From the NCBI GenBank assembly GCA_900095095.1, contig FMBT01000294.1:310001-374000 (forward strand): DNA of 64,000 nucleotides, in the 5' to 3' direction. The stretch's first letter is position 1. Every line of letters starts with the position of its first letter. The notes beneath the pieces were generated by a model that had not been told where the DNA came from, did no database searches, and saw only the letters and a program-made list of their open reading frames with translations. Below, piece after piece: positions 42,337-53,777 of the stretch. The position numbers were made by a program, and so were the translations under genes. The DNA comes from Fragilariopsis cylindrus CCMP1102. Its lineage: Eukaryota; Bacillariophyta; Bacillariophyceae; Bacillariales; Bacillariaceae.

Positions 42337-43697
42337 TTAAGGCTCATCTTCTTTCTTCTTTTTATCCTTTGACTTTTTTACTTTCTCCTTCCTATCCTTT
42401 GATTCTTCCCCATCACCCTTATCCTTGGCTTTCGCCTTTTTCGCCTTCTTCTTTCCTTTCTTTTCCAATTTTGCGAACATAGCATCGTGTGGAGTGTCAC
42501 CATGTAAGTCCATGCAGCCTTCTGGAATATTCTCACGTCCAAATAATTCGTCACAGTATTTTTGTCGGTCTGGTGCTATTGATTCCGTAATAATAATCAT
42601 CCGATCTCGCATTTTTTTGCTTAAGAAAGGTTTCATCATTGTCATCATTAGACTAAGCCATCGAGCTGCACCGAACATGTATATACCTTTCATCTTAACA
42701 GGTAACACACCAATCGTGAGTCGGTCCATCTTAGCACTGACATCCATGGGGATTAAAGTCATTGCATTCCAGAGACTCATTTTCTTTAAATCTTCCATCA
42801 TTATAACACCATGATCTTGTGCATTCGTATCGAACATAATCAAATGACAGTACCATACCAGGTACCGTAAATGTTCATGTGCATCCGTTGCTTTGATTTT
42901 TTCTCGATCCATTTTACCAACATCCATCCACCAGATCAATTGATTATCTTTTGAAACAGTTGTTTGTAAGTCCCAAATTTTGGCAACGTCCACAACGGAA
43001 TCTAAAGTTAATGGTCGTTCGGATAGATCCTGTGCCATATTATCTTTCATCCAATCTAGGTATGAATCCAATCGACGACGTGCCTTGGATGCATTCACTA
43101 TCAATTTCGGTCCATCGGTATTGTCGTCCACCGTATCTTCTTTATCCTTAATCGACCATTTTAGAAATGCCTTCAGGAATTGACTTTGAGTAGCGTGAAA
43201 CTCGTCCAATGGTACTAAGTCCATCCAAGACGAGAACAGAATAGGAGGAGGATTTTTAGTACCCTTCTTTTGAGATTTTTGTTGGTCGATTAATAACTGT
43301 TTGTCCTTTTCAACAAGATATTCTCTTAACATTGGTACACCTTGCTCAACACGTTCTAACCAAAGATCGTTTTTCCCCTCCTTGCCGTGTGCCATGCCAA
43401 AAGTATCCATAGTGACTGTATGTGTCCATTTCGTTTTTATTATTCATCGTTATAAGGCAAGATATAAAAAAGTAATGAGTAAGTTTTAAAAGTTTTCTTT
43501 GGGAATGCATACATTTTTTGGGTATCACATTATATCTACTCTTTGAAACAATACGCACGCAACGTACCAGCCCAATACGATTTTTTCTTTCCACTACCAT
43601 CAGAGATGGTCGTATCCATAATTTTTTTCATATCCGAAAGACTGGCATCATTATCTTCGCCTATTACGTCGTCGGTTGATCCGTCACTGCTGCTCAT
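42337..43697 (-). CDS. CRAL-TRIO (Sec14-like) lipid-binding protein (2 exons)
   Basis: Exon 1 (43697-43568) and exon 2 (43415-42337) join across a 152-bp intron (GTACGT...TACAG) in frame (YWA|VTMDTFGMAHG), giving 402 aa. Without the first exon a shorter product from 43410 is also open. The N-terminal helical part includes KARRRLDSYLDWMKDN (CRAL-TRIO-N-like). The lipid-binding domain runs from about residue 190 to 340: LIWWMDVGKMDREKIK, YLVWYCHLIMFDTNAQDHGV, VIMMEDLKKMSLWNAMTLIP and VKMKGIYMFGAARWLSLMM, the usual strand-helix-gate sequence. The C-terminus is a Lys-rich tail with KKGKKKAKKAKAKDKG repeats that could bind membranes or act as a nuclear signal. Likely a phospholipid or lipophile transfer protein in the cytosol. 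Confidence 0.82.
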
Positions 43698-45111
43698 GGT
43701 GAAGTAGAAGGAATTTGGTATGAATTGTGATGCTCTTTGTTTTTGCGCCACGATTCCTTCTTTGAACAATTAATTGTAAGCACAGTTTCAAGTGACCCTC
43801 GAATCTGTTGTGTGTTGTGTGTTTATATCGGGATTAGTCGTACAATGCACTAGCGCTAAAAGGTTTGGAACCTTTAAAATATCTTTTATGTCAAACGCGT
43901 GTCCTACAGCAAATCACGTAAAAAGCGATATTATTTTGTTCTTTGCGTACACAAATAAACATGTCGAAATACCTAATTTAAGCCAGGTTCACATCTTCAA
44001 TAATTTTTGACAACTGCGCCATATTCCGACACAATTCCGGCACAAATTAAAAACGTGTACAAACATATGCCCGGCACAATGATGCTTATGATGCTAATGA
44101 GGCTTTATGATGCTTAACGATGCCAATTCATTCTGCAATCACATTACAACCGCTTGAAAAAGTGGGGTAGGATCTTATTAATACACGACTGCAAGAAAGC
44201 GCTTCATTTTCGTTCGATATAAAGTCGTCGTCATCATTGTCATTGTCATTGTCAATGTCATTGTCTTCGTTGGCAACGATATCCCCTCTTCGACAACGTC
44301 TACGAGCACCGATTGGATCCTCGTTTTCGTCTTCCTTTACTACACAATATATTACGCGGAATATTAGTACTACTACTACTACTACTACTACTACAACTAC
44401 TATTACAATTCAATACAGTCAGCGGTTGTTGTTTTACCTTGTTCTAGCTATTAGCAATTGAAAGATTAGACATGTGATAGTGGAGTTAGCTAGACAAGTA
44501 CGAGTAATATGTTCTCGTGATTATACAATAGTCGTGGTAATATGATTGATAACCCCGTCAGAATGTGCCTCATTTTGTTCTTGCGACAGCAAAAACGTTT
44601 ATAGTTTCCCTTTCGTTTCCCAATTCTACATTTGTTATATCGTTCATGTTTTGTTAAAATTTATATCATAAATACTTCAGCGCATTAGCCATGATTTTTG
44701 CTAGTCAACACCAATGAATCTCGCTGGTGGTGCGAAAAAAGATCGACTTTAAAAATGCAATACGAGCGATGAATCTTTCCCACCAATAAAAACCACCGCG
44801 AAGAAGAGTCGAATACTACTAGTTTCCAAGACAGTCGGGGGTGTGTTACTACTGCATTGTTGATAGATCTAACTTACGGTATATTGTTTGCTTGTAATCG
44901 ATATTAAGTTATAATGAAACCCACAAACATTCAATTCTAAAAGAGCAAAGAAATATTACTGAGTCGATTTCTTCAGTGCTTTCAAGTTCAACCATAATTT
45001 TTTTTCTTTCTTGGCGCTGATTATGTCATGTGTTTAGAGAGTATTTTAAAGCACCCAACAAACTCTTTGATTTTTTGACGAGAATAGCATGAAGATCTTT
45101 TATTGAGCCAA
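43698..45111. other. Spacer with weak frames only
   Basis: 1.4 kb without a supported gene. A plus-strand frame at 44237-44461 (74 aa) starts like a mitochondrial presequence (ATISPLRQRLRAPIGSSF) but runs into a (TAC)n microsatellite (44367-44393) and stops, so I do not call it. Tandem GATGCTTA-like words occur at 44080-44125. Confidence 0.5.
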
Positions 45112-46209
45112 TCAAATTTCATGAGCAGTCCAAACTCGTTCTAACCAAAGACCGCGAGAAGGAGCTGATGGAAGTTTTTTGTAAGAGGATCCTTCTTGTT
45201 GCTGAAGAATATCACTCATAGACTCTGGAGGCCATATTTCTTCCCCAACCTTACGAATCACCGAAACCATTTGACGGACTTGATGCTTCAAAAATCCATC
45301 ACCCTCAAATTCAAGCACAATAAAATTGTTTCGCGCTACTGGTGATGTCGTCTTGGCTTGTTTAGAGAGTTTTTTAAACCAAGGAAGATCACTTTGATTT
45401 TTGACCAAAAAAGCATCGGCATGCAGTATAGTTCGACAAGTATTCGGTCTTCCAGTTTTGCAAGACACAGCGTTAAAGTCGTGAAATCCTTCTAGATACT
45501 TCATGGCCGTTTTAATAGCCCCAAGATTTAATTGTTGAGGTAGATACCACGTGTAATTATGTAACTCGGCATTGGGTCTGGCAAGTTTTCCTTCTGCGAA
45601 TGACGACGGCTGTTGTATAATGTACGTATAGCGCTTCTTTCGAATAGAAAGAATTTTTCGTTCCAGGAAATGCTGATAGTTCAGTACAGCAATATCTTCT
45701 GGTAGATTAGAATTCACCTTTGCTAAGAAGGACGACGACGACGACGATTCTATAATAAGCATGGCAGATCGAGGTACACGGAGAACACATCTTTGATCCA
45801 ATGCATGAACACCTTTATCCGTCCTTCCGGAAGCTTGAATCATCACCACTTTTTCTTTTTTTCCACTACAAGACGACAGAGCAGCAGCGGTAGCGTATTC
45901 GAGTGCACCTTGCACTGATTTCGCTAATTGATTTTCTTGAATTCCCTGACGTTGCCAGCCATTGTAATTTGTACCATCGTATTCTAACGAAAGGACAACA
46001 TCGGAAACTTCTTCACCACGAACAACTTCAAAGAATTGATCATCGCAATCACAAACTATTTGTTCAATCTTTCTATTTCCGTTGTATCTACTAGCGATAT
46101 CGTCAATGTCGCTGTTTTTGTTTCTTTTATCGTCGTTACTTATTGATACTGTCGTAGTAGTTTCCAGCGCTATTATCGTTTCTTTTTTTGTTCCTCGTTC
46201 TTTTAACAT
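45112..46209 (-). CDS. TruA-family tRNA pseudouridine synthase
   Basis: TruA enzymes isomerise uridines of the tRNA anticodon arm (positions 38-40 in bacteria). This 365-aa single-exon product starts with about 70 variable residues and then the fold LSLEYDGTNYNGWQRQ. The catalytic motif is ASGRTDKGVHA with the nucleophile Asp131; nearby are NSNLPEDIAVLNYQ, KRYTYII (the stacking Tyr) and FHDFNAVSCKTGRPNTCRTI. The C-terminal element FEGDGFLKHQVRQMVSVIRKVG and the closing APSRGLWLERVW are the bacterial/plastid-like form. All key residues I know of are present. The first Met is taken as start; the presequence is Thr/Lys/Asp-rich and not clearly organellar, so location is uncertain. Confidence 0.9.
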   Translation of the reverse strand: MLKERGTKKETIIALETTTTVSISNDDKRNKNSDIDDIASRYNGNRKIEQIVCDCDDQFFEVVRGEEVSDVVLSLEYDGTNYNGWQRQGIQENQLAKSVQGALEYATAAALSSCSGKKEKVVMIQASGRTDKGVHALDQRCVLRVPRSAMLIIESSSSSSFLAKVNSNLPEDIAVLNYQHFLERKILSIRKKRYTYIIQQPSSFAEGKLARPNAELHNYTWYLPQQLNLGAIKTAMKYLEGFHDFNAVSCKTGRPNTCRTILHADAFLVKNQSDLPWFKKLSKQAKTTSPVARNNFIVLEFEGDGFLKHQVRQMVSVIRKVGEEIWPPESMSDILQQQEGSSYKKLPSAPSRGLWLERVWTAHEI

Positions 46210-46336
46210 TCTTCTTGTCTTTGCGATTATTGTTAGCTGTTTGTTTTGCTTGTTACAGAATTATTAAAAAGGATATCGTGGAAAGGACGGTAGTGTGTTA
46301 CCTTATGAGGCATTTTGCAATTCGGAGTAGACTATA

Positions 46337-46670
46337 CTTCCTCCGGGCAACGCTAAACGCGCAGGGGGCTATCGTTTGTTAATTTTTGCGAGTAATTAAC
46401 ACATGCTAATTTAGTCCACCAGGTTGCCAATTTTAGCAGGAAATATATAACCTTATGAATGTTGATATATTAATTCTGTGTAGAATAATAGTTTAGATGG
46501 AGTCTTCAAATTTTGAAAGATATTGTTTATTGATAGAGTTGCACATAGTTGAATGATGTATAGTTTTACTAGTATTTGCTAGTTATTTTTTGGGCATTAT
46601 TTAGTTTTTTGAGTGATAGCGTGTTAATAACGTGCAAAATTTCAACCGATAGAGCGTTGCCCGGAGGAAG
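46337..46670. mobile_element. MITE A (TA target site, 18-bp terminal inverted repeats)
   Basis: A 334-bp non-coding element bounded by CTTCCTCCGGGCAACGCT and its exact complement. TA dinucleotides flank both ends (46335-46336 and 46671-46672), as for Tc1/mariner-type non-autonomous elements. The interior is AT-rich with no ORF. It abuts MITE B, sharing the TA. Confidence 0.8.
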
Positions 46671-46672
46671 TA

Positions 46673-46783
46673 CTTCCTCCGGACAGCGCTAATTTACTGT
46701 AAAGTATTTCCCTAAAATCCCGTGCTTTGTCGTGTGAAATTTAACCGTAAATACTACTGTAAATTAGCACTACCCGGAGGAAG
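46673..46783. mobile_element. MITE B (same terminus family as MITE A)
   Basis: A 111-bp element whose ends begin CTTCCTCCGGACAGCGCTAA and, on the other strand, CTTCCTCCGGGTAGTGCTAA; the similarity extends about 28-30 bp, so most of the element is inverted repeat. TA flanks at 46671-46672 (shared with MITE A) and 46784-46785. Confidence 0.8.
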
Positions 46784-46785
46784 TA

Positions 46786-47300
46786 CAGAAATTTTATTTA
46801 TAATTTCAAAATGAGATGGTAGCACAATTGACTATAATTACAGTGCCGCTAGCAACCATACGCAGAATCTTTTGGTTTCTTACTAGACTTTCCCCAGGTC
46901 CGGCAAACAACTCCTGTAATTGAAAAAAATAGATAAGCACAAATTTTATGCGACATTTACTGCGACCTTTTTTAGCGAGGTCCTTCTGTAAAAAAATTAA
47001 TTCCAGTAAAATACCAGATTTTATTCTTTCTGTATAGCTTTTAATTCATTTTTATAATTATTATTTATTCTAGAGTACAAATCATGGTTTTATCATGATT
47101 ATGAGATGATTCATTCTCTTTTTATTCGATTTGATTCGATTCGTTCTATTATATTATCTTATATCTTATATCGGCATTAACATTAACATTAATATAAATA
47201 TTAACATTAAGAGTATACCACCAATGTTGTCAGAACGTCCTCGTCTACTATCATCATCATTCTTTTTTTTTCCTGTTATATTATAATATCCTAACATGTA
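46786..47300. other. Spacer, nothing seen
   Basis: AT-rich sequence between MITE B and the chalcone-isomerase-like gene. It includes a (TTAACA/TTAATA)n-like stretch at about 47175-47208. No other feature is seen. Confidence 0.5.
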
Positions 47301-48381
47301 TTACAGATTTGGAATTCCCTTAAGAACATCATTCTTAAGTGTTGGACTAACAGCATCCTTACCAAAATATACATCACACATAGCTTCTGTAAATGGTCGT
47401 GAACGGATGGTACCAACACCTAATCCTGTTTTAAGTAGTAATACATCACCCCGGATTGTCATTTCAACTTCATCACCTTCCGTTAAATCAACTTTTGGAA
47501 ATAATTCTTTAAATTCATCCAGTGTATCTAAATTTTTACCCTTTAATCTTGGTTCAACAGCTTCAACAATTGCATTAATAAATTTGTCCACTAATTGAGA
47601 GAAAAAGGAAGAAGACGAAGAGTAAAAAAAATAGATATTAGTGATGGTTCGCATATAAATAATATAAATCTTAAAAGAGAGAGAGAGAGAGAGAGCAAAA
47701 CATATATTTTAAAAAACAAAGTACAGTAGTAAAATATTACTATAACTTACCAGATAAACCACGATTCATAACAATACGAATTGTTCGTGGATAGGTCGGA
47801 TCCACCAATGCAGTTTCGATATCAGTTGTAGTACCTTGTTTAATTGCCATCATTGCTATAGGGTCAAAGTATGCACCAACAGCATATACATTCACGAACA
47901 TGTACTTCACGCGAACACCCACACCGGCCAAAGACATACCATTCACAAGTGCTGGGAATAGAATTTTTGTGATTGGTTCAGTTGTAATTTTTCCTACATT
48001 TATAGCATCACAATCTGTTGTTGTCGTTGTTCTTGTTGTCGTTGTTGTTGGACTTGATGAATCACAACGTGATAATGATGAGTGTGATGGTAATGCACCA
48101 ACTGATAAAACACCAGTATTGGTATGATTATTATAATCAATTGTCATAGCAACAACACCCATAACAGCCACAAATGCAGTACGACGTGCTGCTGCTTGAT
48201 GACTGGATGTGGCAGTGGCTGCCGACAACGCACGTCTTGTATAACTCCGTACGATACGTGGTGCACGGATGGCACCAGCAGTTGCAGCATGTTGCTGAGC
48301 TGCTGCTAAACACCATCGTGATGCTGCAGGTGATTGACTTGAAATCAAAATTGATTGACGACTGGATGCAAAGAAGAGCAT
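47301..48381 (-). CDS. Chalcone-isomerase-like protein (2 exons)
   Basis: Exon 1 (48381-47751) and exon 2 (47590-47301) join across a 160-bp intron (GTAAGT...ATTAG) in frame (NRGLS|VDKFINAIVEA), giving 306 aa. The first 125 residues are an Ala/Ser/Arg/Thr-rich leader with a weak membrane segment (TAFVAVMGVVAMTI), probably an organellar presequence. The CHI-like fold starts at GKITTEPITKILFPALVNG; next are LAGVGVRVKYMFVNVYAVGAYF and RTIRIVMNRGLS. The second half has FKELFPKVDLTEGDEVEM and TIRSRPFTEAMCDVYFGKD, matching the end of the fold. Relatives without flavonoid pathways (fatty-acid-binding or CHI-like proteins) bind fatty acids, so lipid binding is more likely than chalcone isomerisation in a diatom. 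The intron holds a (GA)n microsatellite. Confidence 0.82.
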
Positions 48382-51300
48382 TATAATATAATGGTTTGTT
48401 GTTATGTTATGTTATATTATATTACTGTTTGTAGGTAGTAAAGTTGTTGTTGGATGGATGGATGATACAAGTCAAGTAATGAAACGAATATATTCGTATG
48501 TGGATTTGTGTGATACAGTACAGTACTAGTAGATTCCTTCAAGATAGTGAACAATCGTGGGTGTCATGAAAGGCAAAGAATTGTAACTTAATTTCTTAAC
48601 AGAGGATTCTTCAATGACATCAAAGCAACAACCCAGATCAAGAAACCAAAAATACAACGGTTGGTTATGCAGTTTTGTGTGTTCCAGTCATTTTTGAAGG
48701 AAAACTTTCGCATACACCGTGACAGCGATGTCGCGACTGTGAGACAGCTATTTGAAAATTCATGCAACAAAAAACATCAATTTGAAAATTAGGAAGCAGA
48801 AAGTTGCCCCACCTGTTGTGAAGAACAAAGTCGCGTTTTGCATTGCGTCGCTCTCAAAGAAGAGATGAAATCTGATGGCTGCGCGAGTACTGTTGCGCGA
48901 AATGCGAACACTCATGTCAACGAACCATCATCGACGCGCTCTGCCATGGTCCTAATGTCTGTTTGTCTGTCCTTACAAAACCTTCAAGAAGAGAGTAATG
49001 TTTAAATAATTAAGTACTGGGTTCAGTCTTTTTTTTTTTCAGTCAAAATGAAGATCACAGAGGTTAGTTGGATGGACAAGTATAAGATATATGTTTGCAG
49101 TGAGGAAGAGACACATCATTTCTGACTTGCTTACATGCTTGAATTGAAAAATCTGGGTTTATCCAGCTCTAATACTGAGTAGACTGCCTGCAATACAATG
49201 GCACTTACTTGCAGCCTCCCGCCCACCACATCATACATTGTAGTATGCACATCAATTTTTCCTGTTCATTACTGCTAGCTACTGCTGGAACCAGAACAAA
49301 ACCATACATAATGGCATGGCATGGGCCGAGTAATAATAGTAGTAGTTTATTGACCTAAAATTTACCTCTATTATTATGGGCTGGAACAAATTTAATCTGT
49401 GTTTTCAGAAATGGTGGAAATCCATACTCAGAGGTGAAGGAGGTCAGTTTGATACTGTGTTGGACGTTGACTTAATTATGGTCCAAAATACATTGATAGG
49501 CTTGCTTTGGCAGTAGTAGCCACAAACTTTTCAAAATTAACAGGGCAGTTTAACTAGAGGGAGAAAAATATGTGTGGCTAATATCCACTAATCCTATAGA
49601 AAAAATAAGGAGACGGACGCGACGCAATGGTGCTTGATGAAAAATTATAATCATAGCCTAGTGAAATCCCCTTTTTTGAGGACTTGGAACTCCATGGGAG
49701 TCAGTCAAATGTTCTACACTACCCACCCCGCACAAATCTACACATTCCAACTTAATTTTTGGGCTAGGTGGCGTAGTATGGATGAGTTGATACAATACAG
49801 TTCTAAAGCCTTAAAAATTTGATGCGCCATTAAACTTGAATACAACAATTTACCGTGCACCTATGCAGTAATAGGCGGAAAGTTCCATTATTTGAACGGC
49901 CTTTGATTTGTCCCACATGGATCAACCTTTTTGTTCTAATGCAGGGGCTTGCATAAGCAACAAGACATTTCCAATTAAGGAATCAGACTTCATCCAACTA
50001 ACTACAAGAATCAATGAGTTCAAGCTGTGAAAATTGGAAGGAAATTAAAGTACTTAAACTCTCATTTACAAAAAGGGACGAATGATTGGATTTTTGATTA
50101 AGAAAATACACGTCCAACATACCCGTTGATAGTGGGTCCTCTCTTTATATGACAGTAACAATAAAATCGTCACATTAATTTGAACATCATTGTTATAACT
50201 CAAATTGATATACAAACTATTGACACTAGCAAGTAGTGGCACTAGTATGAATGTATCTAACAGAGGGTCATTTAGTCATAGATGGTTGAGTCCTGATACA
50301 AGTGAAAACCATTATGCTACTGGTTTACAGGTTTAATACACCTTGCCGGTTTACTACCACTCCAACTAATACTACACTATCATGTAATATCACTGGACTC
50401 TATATTTCTGTCTCATAAGTTCAGTTCTAGCTAGTTCTCACAATGACTACTTTAGTCTATTCTTATCTGACTACTTACACTGCTCTGTTGAGTTTAGTGG
50501 ATTATGCCCTGCACATATGTTGCATCAGTGTCACATGTAATGTGAGGGCAATCCAATACATAGCAAGTGCAAGCTAGTATATAAATTATTTACATGGGTC
50601 TATATCTATGATATAAGAATAAATAATGAAGTAAGCCAACCAAAGTGTGATTGAGTGGATTGGGGTCACTAACTGGGTGTAACGTTATGCAGATAGAAGG
50701 TAGTAATGATAGAGATAAGCAAGTAGTGAGTGCGTGGAGTATATTTATGAATCTTTTTGTCCACTCACTTAGTTTACTACTACTACTGTAGATTGATAAA
50801 CAACACAATTAATACCTATGCATTTACTTCTTATACTTGCCACCATCCAATCCGTGTCAGTACATAATTAATTGACTAGCCAATACAAGAAAAAATAACA
50901 AGGTACTAACATCCCAATAAAGTGTTCACCCCATGGAATGATCCCATGGAATGATCCAGTGTACAAAAGGTTATCTCAGCCTACCTTTTAACTTACTATA
51001 AATCCTGTACATTACTTGTGCAGATCCCTAGAATAAGACAGGTAGCCCTTTGACAAAAAGACAACTATTATTGTTGTCTAATGCATCATTACATCTTATC
51101 AGGTACACATAAGGTACTGTATATAAATGACAGGCAGTTTTTCACTTTTTTCACATGCTAGTTATGGATTCTGAAAGGGAAATGCTCATCATGTGGTAGC
51201 TATTAGGATTTTGTGCTCAATATTTTGATGTGTCAATTTTCATTGCAATCAATCACATACAAATAAATGGAGAAAAGGACAAAAAGAACTCAAACAAATA

Positions 51301-51574
51301 TTGGAGAGATATTATTAAATCATAAACTAGTAGTAGCTACAAGTTGCAGTATCAAAACGATGTTTTTGCTGTGTGTTAATGTGAAAGGTAGAATGCTGCT
51401 CAAGTACACACACATGCAACCTCTGTCCTAATTCAATAGCAAAAGATATTCACGTTTATAACTAAAATGTTATTACTGTTATCATACTGTTCATTACGGT
51501 TCATTATTACTCTTATACAATTATTTCAATCATCGAACGCAGATCTTTCGAATGCATTGCACGAATACCTTCAA
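48382..51574. other. 3.2-kb gene-free spacer
   Basis: The largest apparently empty tract in the window. Frames are short and have no recognisable motif in either strand. It contains a 13-bp direct duplication (CATGGAATGATCC twice, about 50933-50958) and many TACTAG-like words, but no terminal repeats, tRNA-like cloverleaf or splice-linked exons that I can support. It may hold non-coding RNA or worn mobile-element sequence. Confidence 0.5.
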
Positions 51575-52857
51575 TTATTGTGTGTCGCAGCACTCCTGGG
51601 CAGCTGCACAATTGCATCGTGCAGAGGTTGTTTGACAGTCTCCCTGGCAGTCACAGTATTCACTTTCCACTTGACCCTGGCAAGTCACTCTTTGCGCAAA
51701 TGAAGCTGTTGCTGCTACGGGTGCTTGCGCTGCTCCACCTGTTACTACAGGTGCAGCAACAGGTGATGCAACTGGTTGGTTCATCGGAACCGGAATGCTC
51801 TTTGGTGCATTCACAAAATATCGAACAGAGACATCGAATTTGGCCTCGTAACCATTTCGATTACCAAGGAAGAGTGAATTATCTCTAAAAATTCGGGCAG
51901 GGACGACTGATTCGTCAATACTAACAGGATACAGAGTTACCTCTCCTACAGCTCCCGCGAATTCACCTGTTCCACCGAGAACGGTCAGTATCGAAGCACC
52001 TTGGGGTTCCGTTGTTCCTTCCGCCGTGAGGGAAGCATATACTACAATAGCACCATCCTGAAGGTCGAAGAATTCGTAGGTAAAGTGACAGAAACCATCT
52101 TGGTCGGAATCTACACCTGTACAGAACCCCTGTGCAAGTCCCTCAATTGGTAAATCATTGATACCGAAGATAGGTTGTAGAGGTACGTTTGCATACAACC
52201 AGCGATTGCCACTAGCCTCTCTAGTTGGATCCGCAGCATTACTGAGGACTGGTTCAGGATTGCTGAATCGATTGTCTTGGTAATATTCAATAGTAAGGAC
52301 TTCTTCAGATACAAGCTGATCATCGTCGTAGTATACCCTGTCATCATAGTAGTCGTCAACATAAACCTGTCCGCCACCGCCACCGCCACCGTTATTGTAA
52401 GGTAAGCTTCTTCGACCTTGTTGAGGAGAAGATTGTCTTTATAGAAAGTGTAAATTAAGTGTAAAAGTTGTATATAAATAGGGAAGGAAAATTAAAAGAA
52501 TAAAACGATTATTAGAAATTCATGCTGTTTTTTGTTTGATGGGTTTTTCTCGACTTTACTTTCTGTCAATTTGATTCCAGTTTTATCTTCCTTAACTTAC
52601 TTCTTGTTGTCATGGCCCTTTCGAAGATTACCATTCATTTCCAATTTATTGTCTGTGGTAGATCCAATTTCGTTTTGAAAATGAAGGACACCCTTGTCGT
52701 GCAATTTTTGGATACCACCTCTTGCTATTTCCGGTGAAAGTTCCTTCGCAACATAGTTTTCAGGGTCTATGACCGCACTAGCATGAACACTTGAGGCAAT
52801 TGTTTGAACAGACAGAAAAACGACTGCAGCAGTTTCTAAGATGTAGTTTGATCTCAT
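51575..52857 (-). CDS. Secreted dirigent/AOC-like barrel protein with Tyr/Asp/Gly module and Cys tail (2 exons), paralogue 1
   Basis: Exon 1 (52857-52601) and exon 2 (52436-51575) join across a 164-bp intron (GTAAGT...TAAAG) in frame (DNK|KQSSPQQ), giving 372 aa. Signal peptide about residues 1-27. RRSL (an RXL motif, R95-S-L97) precedes a Gly run and a Tyr/Asp-rich block VYVDDYYDDRVYYDDDQL. The barrel domain (about 160-310) reads GFCTGVDSDQDGFCHFTYEF, IVVYASLTAEGTTEPQG and the dirigent/allene-oxide-cyclase-type turn LTVLGGTGEFAGAVGEVTLY. A Pro/Val/Ala linker leads to a Cys-rich end (CQGQVESEYCDCQGDC, CNCAAAQECC). It is first in position of three same-strand paralogues. Likely extracellular; enzymatic activity is not implied. 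Confidence 0.78.
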
Positions 52858-53777
52858 CGTGATATGTATGTTTAACCTTTAATCGTTTTTCGATATATTT
52901 GTTATGAAGATGAGTGAAGAGCAAGTACTACTACGTCGTGTGTTGTGCAGTCTTTTCGTTGTGTATGAAGTAATAATAAAGTGAAAAGTGAATTGCAATG
53001 ATGTTGTGAGACAGTTGTCATTAGATCGTGTGACGGTATGTACTGTAATGTAATTCGATGGAATATTACTGTGGTTACACAAAGCGGAGAGCGTTGGGAA
53101 CAATTTTTATGTACGCGCACCGAGGTTTCAGAGGTGCACGATGAAGGAAGTGTGACTCGCTTTTGTAAATTTTTGGGGCATTAGAAAAAGTCGGTCGAGC
53201 TTAACGAAATCAAAACTTTAAGGTGCACCTATGCTAACGGCCCAGACAGCACTTAATTGAATTTTTGAACCAATGTCCTGAGTTGATGGATATGGATGGA
53301 TTGATATTATCCGATTCATTCATTCTGTCGTGGTGGGACTTGAAAGTTTTGTCACGTCACTATTAAATATACTATTCTACGGTAATGGAAAGCAAAAGAG
53401 GTTGCTCAATCGAACTAACAGCACCTTACAATTGTGAATTACACTACTCCACCTTAATTACGTTTACAGGGAGTACAGCGATCAAAGCTATCTTTTATTA
53501 TGCATTTTCTTATGCATGCATTCTAAAAGACATGAAGGATCCTAGGGTAAACATACCTATGAATATATAATATATTTACTTAATTAATATGAATTTTTAC
53601 TTTTATTGGACACGAATACACTGTATGTGATTTTGGTTACTTATACAACATTTGTAGAAGTAGTCTTTTGAACACCCTCCTCATTATTTTCTAATGAATA
53701 TTGATAGATTGTTATTGTTTTGATTTTTTCTCGCTAGAATTTGGTGAATAGCATCAGAATCGTGAGCTAGAATAGAA
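52858..53777. other. Spacer between paralogues 1 and 2
   Basis: Upstream sequence of paralogue 1 and downstream flank of paralogue 2. Small frames are not supported; no repeat stands out. Confidence 0.5.

Noticed and set aside
44237-44461. Possible small mitochondrial protein
   Set aside because: Presequence-like start but it runs into a TAC microsatellite and ends; no downstream exon found.
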